NCBI RefSeq assembly: GCF_000181875.2
Contig: NZ_ABJZ02000002.1
Location: 1 to 64,000 of the forward strand
Length of the DNA: 64,000 bases
Direction of reading: 5' to 3'
Origin: [Borrelia] finlandensis
GTDB taxonomy: Bacteria; Spirochaetota; Spirochaetia; Borreliales; Borreliaceae
Numbering within the stretch: position 1 is the first letter of the stretch; every line of letters begins with the position of its first letter. Shown piece after piece: positions 20,015 to 30,165 of the stretch. The notes beneath the pieces are model-generated. The model was not told the DNA's origin and made no database searches. It was given only the letters and a program-made list of their open reading frames with translations. The position numbers were made by a program, and so were the translations under genes.

Positions 20015-21836
20015 TTTCTTTAAATGAGTTTACGTGTTCTAGTATTTTTGAATCTCTTTTGCTAGATTTTTTGCTTAGCTTAATAATAGTCTCTTTGTTA
20101 GAAATTATTTCTAAGCTATCCTTGGCTCTTGTTATTGCAGTATACATAAGTTCTTTTGTCAAAAAAGGGTTATTTTCTAATATTACTTTTATATGTTTGT
20201 ATTCAGATCCTTGGCTTTTATGTATTGTTGTGGCGAAGCTGAATTCATAATTTGTTAGTAAATTTAAATTTATTTTTTTATATTTTTCATCTTTTCTTTG
20301 GAATAAAGCATAAAATTTAGAATTTTCATTAAAAATAACACCCCGTTCTCCATTAAATAATTTATTTTTATAGTCAGTTTTAGTTATCATTATTATTTGG
20401 CCAATAAAGCTTCCATAGGTCTTTTTCAGGTAAGTTTTTATTATTTCATTTAGTGTTTTAGTTCCAAATTTACCAAAATTTTTTGAACTTAAAATTATAT
20501 TTTCAAGTAAGGTTTCAAGTATTTTTTCAATTTTTGATTCTTTCAGTAATTTAAGATTAAAAGTGGGTATTTTTCTGTATAAATTGTTTGTATATTCTAT
20601 TAGATCTTTTTTTAAGTTTATTTTTTCTATTTCTTTCAGTTGAATATTTTTATTGTTATTAATGTATTTGCAAATCAAAGTACTATCTTCTTTGTATATT
20701 GCTTTTGAGAGTAAATTTATTTCTTTGTTGCTTCTGAAGTTTTCTTTAAGATCTTCTACATTATCGCTATTTATTTTTTGTATTCCCAAAAGACTTGAAT
20801 ATACATTTCCTTCGTTTACTGACGGGAGTTGATTTTTATCTCCTACCATTATTAATTTAGTGGTTATTGGAGTTGCTTTCAGTAGTTTTAAAAAAGTATG
20901 TGCATCTACCATTGAAGCTTCGTCAATTATTATTACGTCAAAATTTAATTGATTTTCTTCATCATATAGATTTTTTTTGTTTATGAATTTGATTCCCAAT
21001 AGTTTTTGGATTGTATTACATTCTATTTCTAAATTTTTGAATGAATAGTCGATACTTGTTTGCAGCCTTAGGCTAGCTTTTCCTGTAGGCGCTGTAATGG
21101 CTACTAATCCTTTTTTTTTATTGTTTAATGTTTTATTAATTGCTTTTAAGATATAGTTAATAGTTGTTGTTTTGCCTGTTCCCGGGCCTCCGCTTAATAG
21201 AAAGAAGTTGCTTTTTAATGCCTTTCTCACTGATGTAATTTGCTCTTTATTTAAATTATTGGTATTTAAATTTGATATTATATTTTGTATTTTATTGTCA
21301 TTTAATTCGCTTTTATGGTTTTCTAATCTTTTTATAATTTGTTTTATTAATTCTTCTTCTTCTCTGTAGTTTTTTTGAGTATAAATGTAGATATTGTTTT
21401 CCAAGATTAGGGGAGTTGTAATTTTAAGCTTATTAAATTCCATTATTATGTTGTTTTTTTTCAAAAGTAAAACTATATTCTTAATAGTTTCTAGATTTCC
21501 AAATGTTTCTAGCCCTTTTAGTATTTTTATTAATTTGTTGTAACTTTTATTGGTTTTTTCTAGGTTGTCTTTTGTGAATATTATTGTATTTTGAATATCT
21601 TTTGCTAATAGATTTATGTCAGCTCTTAAATGGCCTTTATCAAAGTAGTTAAATAAAAATATTAAAAATATTACAATATTTTCACTGTTTGTGGACCTTG
21701 CAAGTGTTTGTGCTTTATAACAATTTTTTTTATTGATATTTAAAAGTTCAATTATTTCATAAAGTTTAAGCTCGGGGGTTAAGAATTTTTTGTTTTTATC
21801 TTTTAGAAATTCTCTTAATACTAAAAAATCTCTCAT
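20004..21836 (-). CDS. recD: exodeoxyribonuclease V alpha subunit
   Basis: 610 residues, a superfamily-1B 5'-3' helicase. Motifs: Walker A GGPGTGKTTT near residue 217, IIDEASMVD, GDKNQLPSVNEGNV, then TTIHKSQGSEY and YTAITRAKDSL near the C-terminus. It is the fast motor of RecBCD, which resects double-strand ends and loads RecA. The ATG overlaps the recB stop by 4 bases, so they are translationally coupled. It is the last gene of the pncB-recC-recB-recD unit; the tRNA-Asp promoter begins within its 3' end. Probably BB0632. Confidence 0.93.
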   Translation of the reverse strand: MRDFLVLREFLKDKNKKFLTPELKLYEIIELLNINKKNCYKAQTLARSTNSENIVIFLIFLFNYFDKGHLRADINLLAKDIQNTIIFTKDNLEKTNKSYNKLIKILKGLETFGNLETIKNIVLLLKKNNIIMEFNKLKITTPLILENNIYIYTQKNYREEEELIKQIIKRLENHKSELNDNKIQNIISNLNTNNLNKEQITSVRKALKSNFFLLSGGPGTGKTTTINYILKAINKTLNNKKKGLVAITAPTGKASLRLQTSIDYSFKNLEIECNTIQKLLGIKFINKKNLYDEENQLNFDVIIIDEASMVDAHTFLKLLKATPITTKLIMVGDKNQLPSVNEGNVYSSLLGIQKINSDNVEDLKENFRSNKEINLLSKAIYKEDSTLICKYINNNKNIQLKEIEKINLKKDLIEYTNNLYRKIPTFNLKLLKESKIEKILETLLENIILSSKNFGKFGTKTLNEIIKTYLKKTYGSFIGQIIMITKTDYKNKLFNGERGVIFNENSKFYALFQRKDEKYKKINLNLLTNYEFSFATTIHKSQGSEYKHIKVILENNPFLTKELMYTAITRAKDSLEIISNKETIIKLSKKSSKRDSKILEHVNSFKEIDK

Positions 21837-24800
21837 AAGTGCCTTTTAATGCCTAACTCTAAGATGATTTTATCTAAATCCACGTCGTTAAATTTTGGAA
21901 GATTAAAATAAATACCATTTTCAAATTTTGATTTTAAGCATTCAATATTTTCTTTAAATGCTCTTGTAAAAAGATATATTATTCCACCAAATTTTTGATT
22001 ATATTCTTTTTTGTTTTTAAATAATATTTTTTTTATTCCAAGGGCATATATTTTATATTGCAAATCATAATATTCCTTTTTTATCGTATTTTCTAAATTT
22101 GTTATATTATAATCCTCCTTATTTTTTCCAAGATAGTTTGTTTTGTAATCTAGGATATATATTTTATTATTAGCTTTAAATATGAGATCTACTATTCCTT
22201 TTAAATATCCATCACTTAGTTTTATGTGAAGATCTTCAAAGTGTTTGTCAAAAAGATATTTTTGTTTTTGAAATTCAGGATTTATTTTTATTAAAAATTC
22301 CATTTCTTTTTGTAATTCTTCAATATCACACAGACGAGTATTAATTGCTCTTATATTATAAGTTAGTATATTATAAATCATTTTAGCTAATGAATTTTGT
22401 ATTTCTATTGTATTGAGATTTGAGTTAATTTTTTGTATTTGTTTTTCAATAATTTCAATGTTATTTTTTTTAAAATTATCAAATGTATCTTTTGCTGTGC
22501 TAAAGATTATTTTCTCCATCGCTGCATGTAAAATGTTTCCGATGTCTTTTCCTTTAGGCAGAGTCTCTTCTAATCCAGGCTCATAATCAAGTTCTGTTTC
22601 TTTTTCGTAGTTAATATTTTTAAAATCATAGTTTTCGTAAAATTCTTTATGATGAGCTTGTGCTGTTAAACTTGAAAAACTAGATGTATATTCTTTTTTA
22701 AACATGTTTTTAATTATTGGTTTTGGCGGAATTAATTTTGTATTTACATTTGTATTGTATTTTTTTTTATTGAATCTCTTTTGGCCAATAAATTCATGTA
22801 TGTTAAAGTCATGTTTAATATCATCGATAGTAAAAATTTTTGCTATTTCTAATAATTTGCTAGTTATGCTATTTATTTTTATAATAAAAAGAGCAAATTT
22901 AGCTCTTGTTGCTCCCACATAAAATATATTTTTTTCTTCGCTTAGTATTTTTAGTCTTGCGTATTTTTTATTTTCTTCCAATTTAAAAAAATCATATTCA
23001 ATTTTTCCGTCTTGATAAAATTTGTAAAATTGATTTTTTTTTGAAAAAAAATTGCTATTTTCTATTGGAGTTGTATTTAGTAAGAATACAATATTCATGC
23101 TAAGCCCTTTTGATTTGTGTATTGTCATGAGCTCTATAGATTCATTATCATTATTTATATTATTTATTTTTTCTTCTATTTCTTCAGGCTCTTCGTTTAT
23201 TATTAGGTTTTCTAAAGTAGAGATTAGAGATTGTATGTTTTGTTCTTTATGATATATTTTAGAGATGATCTCAAGTGTTGTTTCATAGGTTTTTAAATTT
23301 TCAAGCTTACCTTCTTTAATAAGAAGGCCTTTGTAATTTATTTTATTTTTTGCCCATTCGATAATTTTTTGATCTTTGGTGATATTTGCAATTTTGATCC
23401 ACAGGTTTTTTTCGAATGTAATTTTGTTAATTGCATTTATTAATGTTATTTCATTTTTTTCAAGCAAAACTATTATATTTTCAATAAATTCTTCTATAAG
23501 GTGAATTTTGTCTTGTTTGATTAAAATTCTTTGTAAATTCCACGGCACATTTAATATTTTGCTGCTTAGAATATAATTTAGAGTTTTAAAACTTTGCTTT
23601 CGGTCTAAGCACTTAATAATATAAAAAATTTCGCTAAATTCTTTGGTTTTTAAAAATTTTTCTTGAGTTTTGTTTGTTTGGATTTGCTCTTTTTTTAATG
23701 CTTTATCAATTAAATTGATTTCATTTTTCCTCCTGCAAAGTACTTTAATGTCTTGCATTTTAATATTTCTAATTTTATTGTTCTCAGCGATTTTTCCATA
23801 TGCAAGCAAATATTTTATTGTTAATGCTGTTTTTTGGTAAATGTCTTCTTCGTTTTCTGTATTTGTGGTTATTATATTGATTCCTTCTATTTCTTGTCCA
23901 TTGATGACAATTTTATTATTGTCGTTTTTTTGATTTGGAAGTGAATTGGTAAAATCAATTTTTTCAATTTCATCGGCTATTGCATTATTGTATATATTAT
24001 TAAAAATTTTATTTAAAGGCCCTATGAGCTTTTTACTTGATCTGTGATTTATTTTTAGTACAATTCTAGCGTCTGTATTGATTTTATTTTTTATTTCTTT
24101 GTTATAAAATGAAATGTCTGCTTTTCTAAAGGAATATATTATCTGTTTTGGATCGGCTATGAATATCAATTTTATTCCTGCTGTTTTTAATATTTTAAAT
24201 ATCTCAATTTGTATTAGGCTTAGATCTTGCGCCTCATCAATTAAAATGATTTTGTACCGATTTTTGATTGCATTTAGAAGCTTTTTGTCTTCTGATTTTA
24301 GGTAATTTTTTAAATTTGAAATTATGTAATTTTGATCTATTGTGTTTGTTGATTTAATAGTTTTCTCTAGTTCTTTTTCTATATACTTTAGTATTTTGTA
24401 TTCAACTTTTAAAATGACATATTGTTTTAAATTGTTTCTATTTTTATTTCTATTGTCTTCTGATTTATATTTTTCATGTTTAATATTAATTCCCAAACAG
24501 ATTAAATCATTTTTAATCTTAAGTTCTTTAGATGATAATTTAGAATTTTTTTTAGTTTCTTTTTCTATTAGAGTTGAAAAAAATTTATTTTTTAATAATG
24601 TTTCTGCTATTTTGAATATGTCGTTTTCTTTAGAGTATTCTATTTCAAGTTTACCAGTTTGAATATGTTTATTATAAAAACTTAATATTTCATCTTTTGT
24701 CATTTTATCTAAGTCTTCTATTATTTTGTTGTAATCTTTGATCAGCTCTTCCTTTTTAAGAAGAATGTTTTCAAAAGCCGTTTGGGTTTTAAGCCAATCT

Positions 24801-25342
24801 CCAAGTTCTTGAGTCGTATCTCTTTCGTAAGCTTTTTTTATTTTTAAAACAATCTCTTCTGTTTTTTTAGCATCAGATTTAAACACTTTAAGTTCGTAGT
24901 CTTTAATATCAAGAGTTTGAATCAAGCTATCTGATTTTCTTAAAAAGTCATAAACTATTTCATCTATTTCTTTTGAAAATTTTTCTTTAGGTTTATATTT
25001 GGAGTAATTTTCTGTTTCAATTTGAAAATTATTTAAGGCATGTAATGCAAATTTATTGATTGTTGATATAAAGAGTTTTTTTGATTGCTCATAAGCTTCT
25101 TTTAAGATTTCATTTGTTTTTGAGTTAGAATAAGCATTTTCTATTACTTTTAGTATTCTTGTGTGCATTTCTTCTGTGGCTTTTTTTGTAAAAGTTAATA
25201 CCAAGATTTCATTTATGGAGTATAGCTTGGTTTTTATTAAATTTATAACCACATTTTCCAGTATGTGAGTTTTGCCGGTGCCCGCCGATGCTTCTATTAA
25301 TATTGTTGTGTTATTTTGGATTTTTTCTAGGATTTTGTTCAT
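21833..25342 (-). CDS. recB: exodeoxyribonuclease V beta subunit
   Basis: 1169 residues. An N-terminal UvrD-like 3'-5' helicase has Walker A EASAGTGKTH (about 18-27), LIDEAQDLS, ADPKQIIYSFR, MTIHKSKGLS and VGATRAKF. A C-terminal RecB-type nuclease domain has GIVDLIF and LDYKTN, supplying the metal-binding aspartates and catalytic lysine. Both motor and nuclease residues look intact. The ATG lies 5 bases after the recC stop. Together with RecC and RecD it should form a working end-processing complex. Probably BB0633. Confidence 0.93.
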   Translation of the reverse strand: MNKILEKIQNNTTILIEASAGTGKTHILENVVINLIKTKLYSINEILVLTFTKKATEEMHTRILKVIENAYSNSKTNEILKEAYEQSKKLFISTINKFALHALNNFQIETENYSKYKPKEKFSKEIDEIVYDFLRKSDSLIQTLDIKDYELKVFKSDAKKTEEIVLKIKKAYERDTTQELGDWLKTQTAFENILLKKEELIKDYNKIIEDLDKMTKDEILSFYNKHIQTGKLEIEYSKENDIFKIAETLLKNKFFSTLIEKETKKNSKLSSKELKIKNDLICLGINIKHEKYKSEDNRNKNRNNLKQYVILKVEYKILKYIEKELEKTIKSTNTIDQNYIISNLKNYLKSEDKKLLNAIKNRYKIILIDEAQDLSLIQIEIFKILKTAGIKLIFIADPKQIIYSFRKADISFYNKEIKNKINTDARIVLKINHRSSKKLIGPLNKIFNNIYNNAIADEIEKIDFTNSLPNQKNDNNKIVINGQEIEGINIITTNTENEEDIYQKTALTIKYLLAYGKIAENNKIRNIKMQDIKVLCRRKNEINLIDKALKKEQIQTNKTQEKFLKTKEFSEIFYIIKCLDRKQSFKTLNYILSSKILNVPWNLQRILIKQDKIHLIEEFIENIIVLLEKNEITLINAINKITFEKNLWIKIANITKDQKIIEWAKNKINYKGLLIKEGKLENLKTYETTLEIISKIYHKEQNIQSLISTLENLIINEEPEEIEEKINNINNDNESIELMTIHKSKGLSMNIVFLLNTTPIENSNFFSKKNQFYKFYQDGKIEYDFFKLEENKKYARLKILSEEKNIFYVGATRAKFALFIIKINSITSKLLEIAKIFTIDDIKHDFNIHEFIGQKRFNKKKYNTNVNTKLIPPKPIIKNMFKKEYTSSFSSLTAQAHHKEFYENYDFKNINYEKETELDYEPGLEETLPKGKDIGNILHAAMEKIIFSTAKDTFDNFKKNNIEIIEKQIQKINSNLNTIEIQNSLAKMIYNILTYNIRAINTRLCDIEELQKEMEFLIKINPEFQKQKYLFDKHFEDLHIKLSDGYLKGIVDLIFKANNKIYILDYKTNYLGKNKEDYNITNLENTIKKEYYDLQYKIYALGIKKILFKNKKEYNQKFGGIIYLFTRAFKENIECLKSKFENGIYFNLPKFNDVDLDKIILELGIKRHL

Positions 25343-25347
25343 GAATT

Positions 25348-28300
25348 TTAATTTTTTGGCCTTACGAATTTAATGTAAAATTTTTCTATCAATATTAATA
25401 AATTTTTGTCTAACTTGAAATCATGAGTGTCTTTAAATCTGTTATAGTAATCGCAGAGTGTTATTTCGCTAGTTTTTAAAAATCTCTCGTGTGCTTTGCT
25501 TGTGAAATAAGCTTTGGAAGGATTTTTTATCTGCATTTTTATTAAATTCTTAAAACAATTTGAAAAATTATTTTGAGTTATTTTTGTTAAAATTTTAATT
25601 ATCAAGCTTTGGTAAATTGGAGTTGGATAGCTTGATATGTATGCAAATTGCATAAGCATATTTTCAATGTCATCAATTATTATCTCCTTGTGATGATAGC
25701 AAATAGTTGTTTTTGCCGTTAAGCTTTCAAGATCAATTTTTACTTCTGTTAATGAATTGAAGTTCTGTATTTCTTTTTTTATTAGCAGTCCTGTTATATA
25801 TAAATCTATTTCATTTTTTATTTTATCTGGGATATTGCAATAGTCTTTTTTTACAAAATTTAAATAAAAATAATCGTTTTCGACTTTATATACATTCTCA
25901 ATATCTTTTTTTAATTCAAATTCTATATTTTTATTTTGAAAATTTAGTTTTATTTTTTCGCAAAATTTAATTTTGCTTTTTGTCATTGCTGAAAGCTTTT
26001 TTAAGCTTTCAGCAGCGTTATATTTTAATTTATTTATTTTTTTTAAGATTTTATTTACAGTCGTTTTTTGATCTATGTTGAAGGGAATGCTTCCTTGTTG
26101 TATTTCATGTCTAATGTGGTTTTTAATAATTTCTATTGCTTTTCTTCCATCATCTTTTTTCCCCATTATGTATTCATGCAGTAGTGTTGAATTTTTTATA
26201 AGTCTGTAAATAATTTCAATAACACTGAAAATTTGTTCTTCTTGTTTTTCTTTGATTTCATTTTCCAATCTTATGTCTTGTATTTTAACGTTTAAAGTTT
26301 TTTCGTAAAAGTGCTTGTAAGGATTAGAAAGGGCATTTTTTAATTCGTATAAATTTAGCTTAATTGGGCTTTCTAGTTTAATTTTATTTTGCTTGAATCT
26401 AATTGGTTTAGAATTTTGTAGTATTTTTGCGATATTATAGGCTTCTAGATCATAGTTTATTAAATAATTTTCTTTTACATCTTTAAAATATACTGGGTCG
26501 TGGTTTTCATTTGGATGCTTTTCTATTTGAAAATTTTTTTCATACTTTTGTATGTGTTCAAGTATTTTGTTGATTGTTTTTGATGTATTAATTTCTGGAC
26601 TTAAGTTGTCTTGAAATGAGCAGTAAAGGTAAAATTTTTCTGATGTTGCAAAAATCAAATTAAAAAGAGCTGTTATTTCCTCTTTTTCAGTATTCTCATG
26701 TTCATAGTATTCATTTAATAAATTCATATTATCATAATTTATCTTAGAGTTGAATTTTTGAAATCCCAAAAAATGAATTTCTTTTTTTTGAAGATATTCT
26801 ATTTCTTTGTAATTGGCAATCAATATCCCATTTTTTTTATACATTACTCCGTATTTTTCTTTTCCAAGACTTTCTTCAAACATAATTTTAAAAAGATAAA
26901 ATTCAATTTTTATTTCATTAATTTCTTTTAAATAGTTTTTGTAAAGATTGTCATTTAAATCTTTGGGGAAATTTTTAAAGGATTTTATCTTATTTTGTAA
27001 ATATTCATCGGTTGTATTAAAATCTTCAAGATCAATATATTTTTGAATAAAAATTTCTATGATTTCTGCCCATTCATATACTTTGTATGCTTTATTTTTA
27101 AAATAGTTTATATCTTCATACAAACTTTTTACTATTGTTATAAGTTTCATTATTGACTCTTGATCTTGGAATCTTGTGCTTTCTTTTTGGGTTTCTTCTT
27201 CGTATTTTTCGTCAAATATTTCAGACATTAAAAATCGATTAAATCCATCTTCCCACGAGTTTAAAAAGTTTTGATCATAGTTTAGATTTTCTTTGTGAGT
27301 TTTGTTTGCGCCAAAACTAATGTTCATCGCATCGCTAAATTCTATTAAATAGTTTAATTCAGATGTTGATATATTAAATTTTTTCATTACCTTGTTGTTA
27401 CTTAGCAGGTCAAATACTTCTTTTCTGCTAAAATTACTAATTGTTCCGTTTTTTGATACGAAAAGATCCATTAGCCTTTTTAAAGCTATTATACTTTCTC
27501 CTCTTGACAAATTGTTATAACATAGAATACTATATTCGATTTCATATTTATTTAGGCATTCTTCTATATATGGCAAATATTCATTAAATTTTTCTTGCAA
27601 ACAAGTTATTGCTATGTCGCTTAATTTTAGGTTATTTTTTTGCATTGAGTGTACTATTTGATTTGTCAAAATTTCTACTTCACGTTTTTGATTTTTAGCT
27701 TCTATTATTTTAAAGCTATCGTCTAATGTTGAAATTGGAGTTTTTGCTATGATATTATTTTTAATGCTTGTTAAAAAATTTTCACCTTTAAATAATTCAA
27801 TATCTACTTTTTCTAAAGCTTGATATTTTATTGGGTTGATTTTTGTTTTTTTTAACAACAATTCTTTAACAAGAGTAGATTCATAGTTTAGTAAATCTTC
27901 AAAAATTAACACATGCACTTCAAAATCAAAAATTTTTTCTAAAGAGTTGAGAATTTTTTTCTCAATCTCTCTGTTGTTGCCAATAAATATTATTTTTTTA
28001 ATTTCAATTTCTATTTTTTTTGTTGGTTTTTCCTGAATTATTTTTTTATGTAAGTTTAAAATATTTTTTTGTTTTTCAAAGAGCTTTTTAAATAGTTCTT
28101 TTTGCATATTCTCGTAGGGTTTTAAATTTTCTTCTTGGAATAAAAATCCATTATCTTCCCAAGTTTCAATTAATTTTGAAAATTTTGAGTAATAATGGTG
28201 GAATAAATCTATTATTTTTGATGCAAAAAAGTACCTATTCTTTGTGGATTTGAAATCTTTTATGTATTTTAGTTTTTCAGTTTTCAATATGTTGTATAAA

Positions 28301-28587
28301 ATAAATTTTTCTGTTTCCAAGTAAAATGAAAAAGTATTTTCTTCTATGTATTTTTTTATATTGGGATTTTTAAAAGAAATTTCATATATGCTTTTTGCGG
28401 CATTTTTTTTAATATTTAGATTATAAGAAATCCCATTTAGTTTTGCTATGGTTTTTTTAATTTCTTCTCTTAAGAGATCATTTTTTACTATGATGAGTGT
28501 TTCTTTTTTAAAAATATTGTCGTTTTGAGTTAGTTCTTTAATTTTATTATAAATTTTATTTACTTTGTTAGTTTTATATATATACAT
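25348..28587 (-). CDS. recC: exodeoxyribonuclease V gamma subunit
   Basis: 1079 residues. RecC is a helicase/nuclease-like scaffold without active motor motifs that splits the duplex and reads Chi. Here too no Walker A box is visible. The C-terminal region with LYELKNALSNPYKHFYEK matches the RecC inactive-nuclease region. The identity rests on this plus position and size beside recB and recD. The ATG is 3 bases past the pncB stop and has no recognisable ribosome binding site, so it probably depends on translation of pncB. Probably BB0634. Confidence 0.85.
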   Translation of the reverse strand: MYIYKTNKVNKIYNKIKELTQNDNIFKKETLIIVKNDLLREEIKKTIAKLNGISYNLNIKKNAAKSIYEISFKNPNIKKYIEENTFSFYLETEKFILYNILKTEKLKYIKDFKSTKNRYFFASKIIDLFHHYYSKFSKLIETWEDNGFLFQEENLKPYENMQKELFKKLFEKQKNILNLHKKIIQEKPTKKIEIEIKKIIFIGNNREIEKKILNSLEKIFDFEVHVLIFEDLLNYESTLVKELLLKKTKINPIKYQALEKVDIELFKGENFLTSIKNNIIAKTPISTLDDSFKIIEAKNQKREVEILTNQIVHSMQKNNLKLSDIAITCLQEKFNEYLPYIEECLNKYEIEYSILCYNNLSRGESIIALKRLMDLFVSKNGTISNFSRKEVFDLLSNNKVMKKFNISTSELNYLIEFSDAMNISFGANKTHKENLNYDQNFLNSWEDGFNRFLMSEIFDEKYEEETQKESTRFQDQESIMKLITIVKSLYEDINYFKNKAYKVYEWAEIIEIFIQKYIDLEDFNTTDEYLQNKIKSFKNFPKDLNDNLYKNYLKEINEIKIEFYLFKIMFEESLGKEKYGVMYKKNGILIANYKEIEYLQKKEIHFLGFQKFNSKINYDNMNLLNEYYEHENTEKEEITALFNLIFATSEKFYLYCSFQDNLSPEINTSKTINKILEHIQKYEKNFQIEKHPNENHDPVYFKDVKENYLINYDLEAYNIAKILQNSKPIRFKQNKIKLESPIKLNLYELKNALSNPYKHFYEKTLNVKIQDIRLENEIKEKQEEQIFSVIEIIYRLIKNSTLLHEYIMGKKDDGRKAIEIIKNHIRHEIQQGSIPFNIDQKTTVNKILKKINKLKYNAAESLKKLSAMTKSKIKFCEKIKLNFQNKNIEFELKKDIENVYKVENDYFYLNFVKKDYCNIPDKIKNEIDLYITGLLIKKEIQNFNSLTEVKIDLESLTAKTTICYHHKEIIIDDIENMLMQFAYISSYPTPIYQSLIIKILTKITQNNFSNCFKNLIKMQIKNPSKAYFTSKAHERFLKTSEITLCDYYNRFKDTHDFKLDKNLLILIEKFYIKFVRPKN

Positions 28588-28590
28588 ATA

Positions 28591-30036
28591 TTAATTGTTT
28601 TTGATATCTTTTGTGAGCTTGTTTTTTAACTTTCTTAAGTTTTTACTGATACTTACTTTATATATGTGGGGATTAATTATTCTTTTGTACGTATGTTCAA
28701 GTTTGCTTAAGTCAAGTTTGGTTTTATTTCTAATATTGTTTAAGCTAGGCTCGTAGCCTTTGCGAAGTTTTCCATTTTCTAAGACAGTGTGAGTTAGAAA
28801 TTCAAAATCGTCATATTGTTTGATGATTTTGAAAATGTTGTCTTGTATTGGATGAAAAACGGTAAATTCTTTTCCTGAATCCAGATGATCTTTGATTTTA
28901 TCTTTTTCTTCTTTTAAAAAGATAAAATCAAAGATCATCTGGCCATTTAAATACATTCTTGCAACTTCTTTTTGGTCAGGTAATGTGGATTTTTCTGCGT
29001 TATTTGATATTTTTATTTTTGGTATAAATTTTCCATTTTTTTCTATAGAGATCATTTTATATACTCCTGAAAGGCTTGGATCTTCTTTTGCTGTAACTAA
29101 ATTTGTTCCAACGCCCCAAATATCAATTGGAGCATTTATTGAATTTAAGTACATGATAATATTTTCGTCAAGCTCATTAGACGCAATAATTTTTACATGA
29201 TGTAATCCATTTCGGTTTAATTCTTTTCTTGCTGCTTTACTTAAATATTCAAGATCTCCGCTGTCAATTCTTATTGAAAAATTATTTTTTTCTTCCTGTT
29301 TTAATTCTTTGAATATTTTAATGGCATTTTTTAATCCACTGTTAAGCGTGTCGTAAGTATCGATTAGCAAGCTTACTTTGTTTGGATATGTTTTTGCATA
29401 TTCTCTGAATGCTTGCTCTTCGGTTTCAAAGCTCATTACCCAACTATGAGCCATTGTTCCTGTAACTGGTATATTGTATTTATATCCAGCAAGCATATTG
29501 CTTGTAAAATCTGCTCCCCCTATGTAGGCGGCTTTGCTGGCAGAAAGTGCTCCATTTATTCCTTGAGCTCTTCTTAGCCCAAGTTCTGCTAAAATTTTTG
29601 CACCAGATTCTTTTATTCTAGCGGTTTTTGTTGCTATCAAACTTTCAAAGTTTATTATATTTAACACTAACCCTTCTATTAATAATAATTCTATTAAGTG
29701 TCCTTCAATCACAACTATTGGTGCGTGGGGGAAAACTAGTCGACCCTCTTCTATTGAGCTTATTTTTACGTTTAGTTTGAATTCTCTTAGAAAGTTTAAA
29801 AATTGTTTATCTAATATATTAAAGCTTTTTAAATATTTAAGTTCATTTTCTCCAAAACGAATATTTTTTAATTCATTAATCAATGTGTGCATTCCAGCTA
29901 AAACAATATAGCCATTTTTAAAGGGTGTTTTTCTAAAAAATACTTCAAATTTTGCTTTAGGATTAATTCCTTTTGTAAAATAAGCGTTCATCATTGAAAT
30001 TTCATAAAAATCTGTAAATAGTGATAGATTTTTCAT
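28591..30036 (-). CDS. pncB: nicotinate phosphoribosyltransferase
   Basis: 481 residues. Condenses nicotinate with PRPP to nicotinate mononucleotide, with ATP stimulation, the first step of the Preiss-Handler NAD route. The N-terminus LFTDFYEISMMNAYF matches the family, GTMAHSWVMSF carries the phosphorylatable histidine, and DTYDTLNSG and RIDSGDL form the PRPP/nicotinate site. AAGGAGA precedes the ATG. In this genus the plasmid-borne nicotinamidase PncA supplies nicotinate, so the enzyme sits in an essential salvage route (established knowledge). The coding sequence contains a perfect 27-bp inverted repeat (28881-28942). First gene of the tight recCBD cluster. Probably BB0635. Confidence 0.94.
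   Translation of the reverse strand: MKNLSLFTDFYEISMMNAYFTKGINPKAKFEVFFRKTPFKNGYIVLAGMHTLINELKNIRFGENELKYLKSFNILDKQFLNFLREFKLNVKISSIEEGRLVFPHAPIVVIEGHLIELLLIEGLVLNIINFESLIATKTARIKESGAKILAELGLRRAQGINGALSASKAAYIGGADFTSNMLAGYKYNIPVTGTMAHSWVMSFETEEQAFREYAKTYPNKVSLLIDTYDTLNSGLKNAIKIFKELKQEEKNNFSIRIDSGDLEYLSKAARKELNRNGLHHVKIIASNELDENIIMYLNSINAPIDIWGVGTNLVTAKEDPSLSGVYKMISIEKNGKFIPKIKISNNAEKSTLPDQKEVARMYLNGQMIFDFIFLKEEKDKIKDHLDSGKEFTVFHPIQDNIFKIIKQYDDFEFLTHTVLENGKLRKGYEPSLNNIRNKTKLDLSKLEHTYKRIINPHIYKVSISKNLRKLKNKLTKDIKNN
28881..28942. repeat. perfect 27-bp inverted repeat inside pncB
   Basis: Arms 28881-28907 and 28916-28942 are exact reverse complements, separated by 8 bases. In the protein, one arm encodes QMIFDFIF and the other KDKIKDHLD, around LKEE. 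The pncB mRNA would form a long uninterrupted stem with a small loop. No T tract follows on either strand, so it does not look like a terminator. Confidence 0.95.
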
Positions 30037-30165
30037 TCTCCTTATTATATACTAGTTTTGTTTATAAAAAAATGATATTTAATTTGAGCTTAATTTTTGT
30101 CTGCTAATCTTTATGAATATGTTTTTTGTGATATATAATAAATTGATCAGATTGGACTAAATTCT

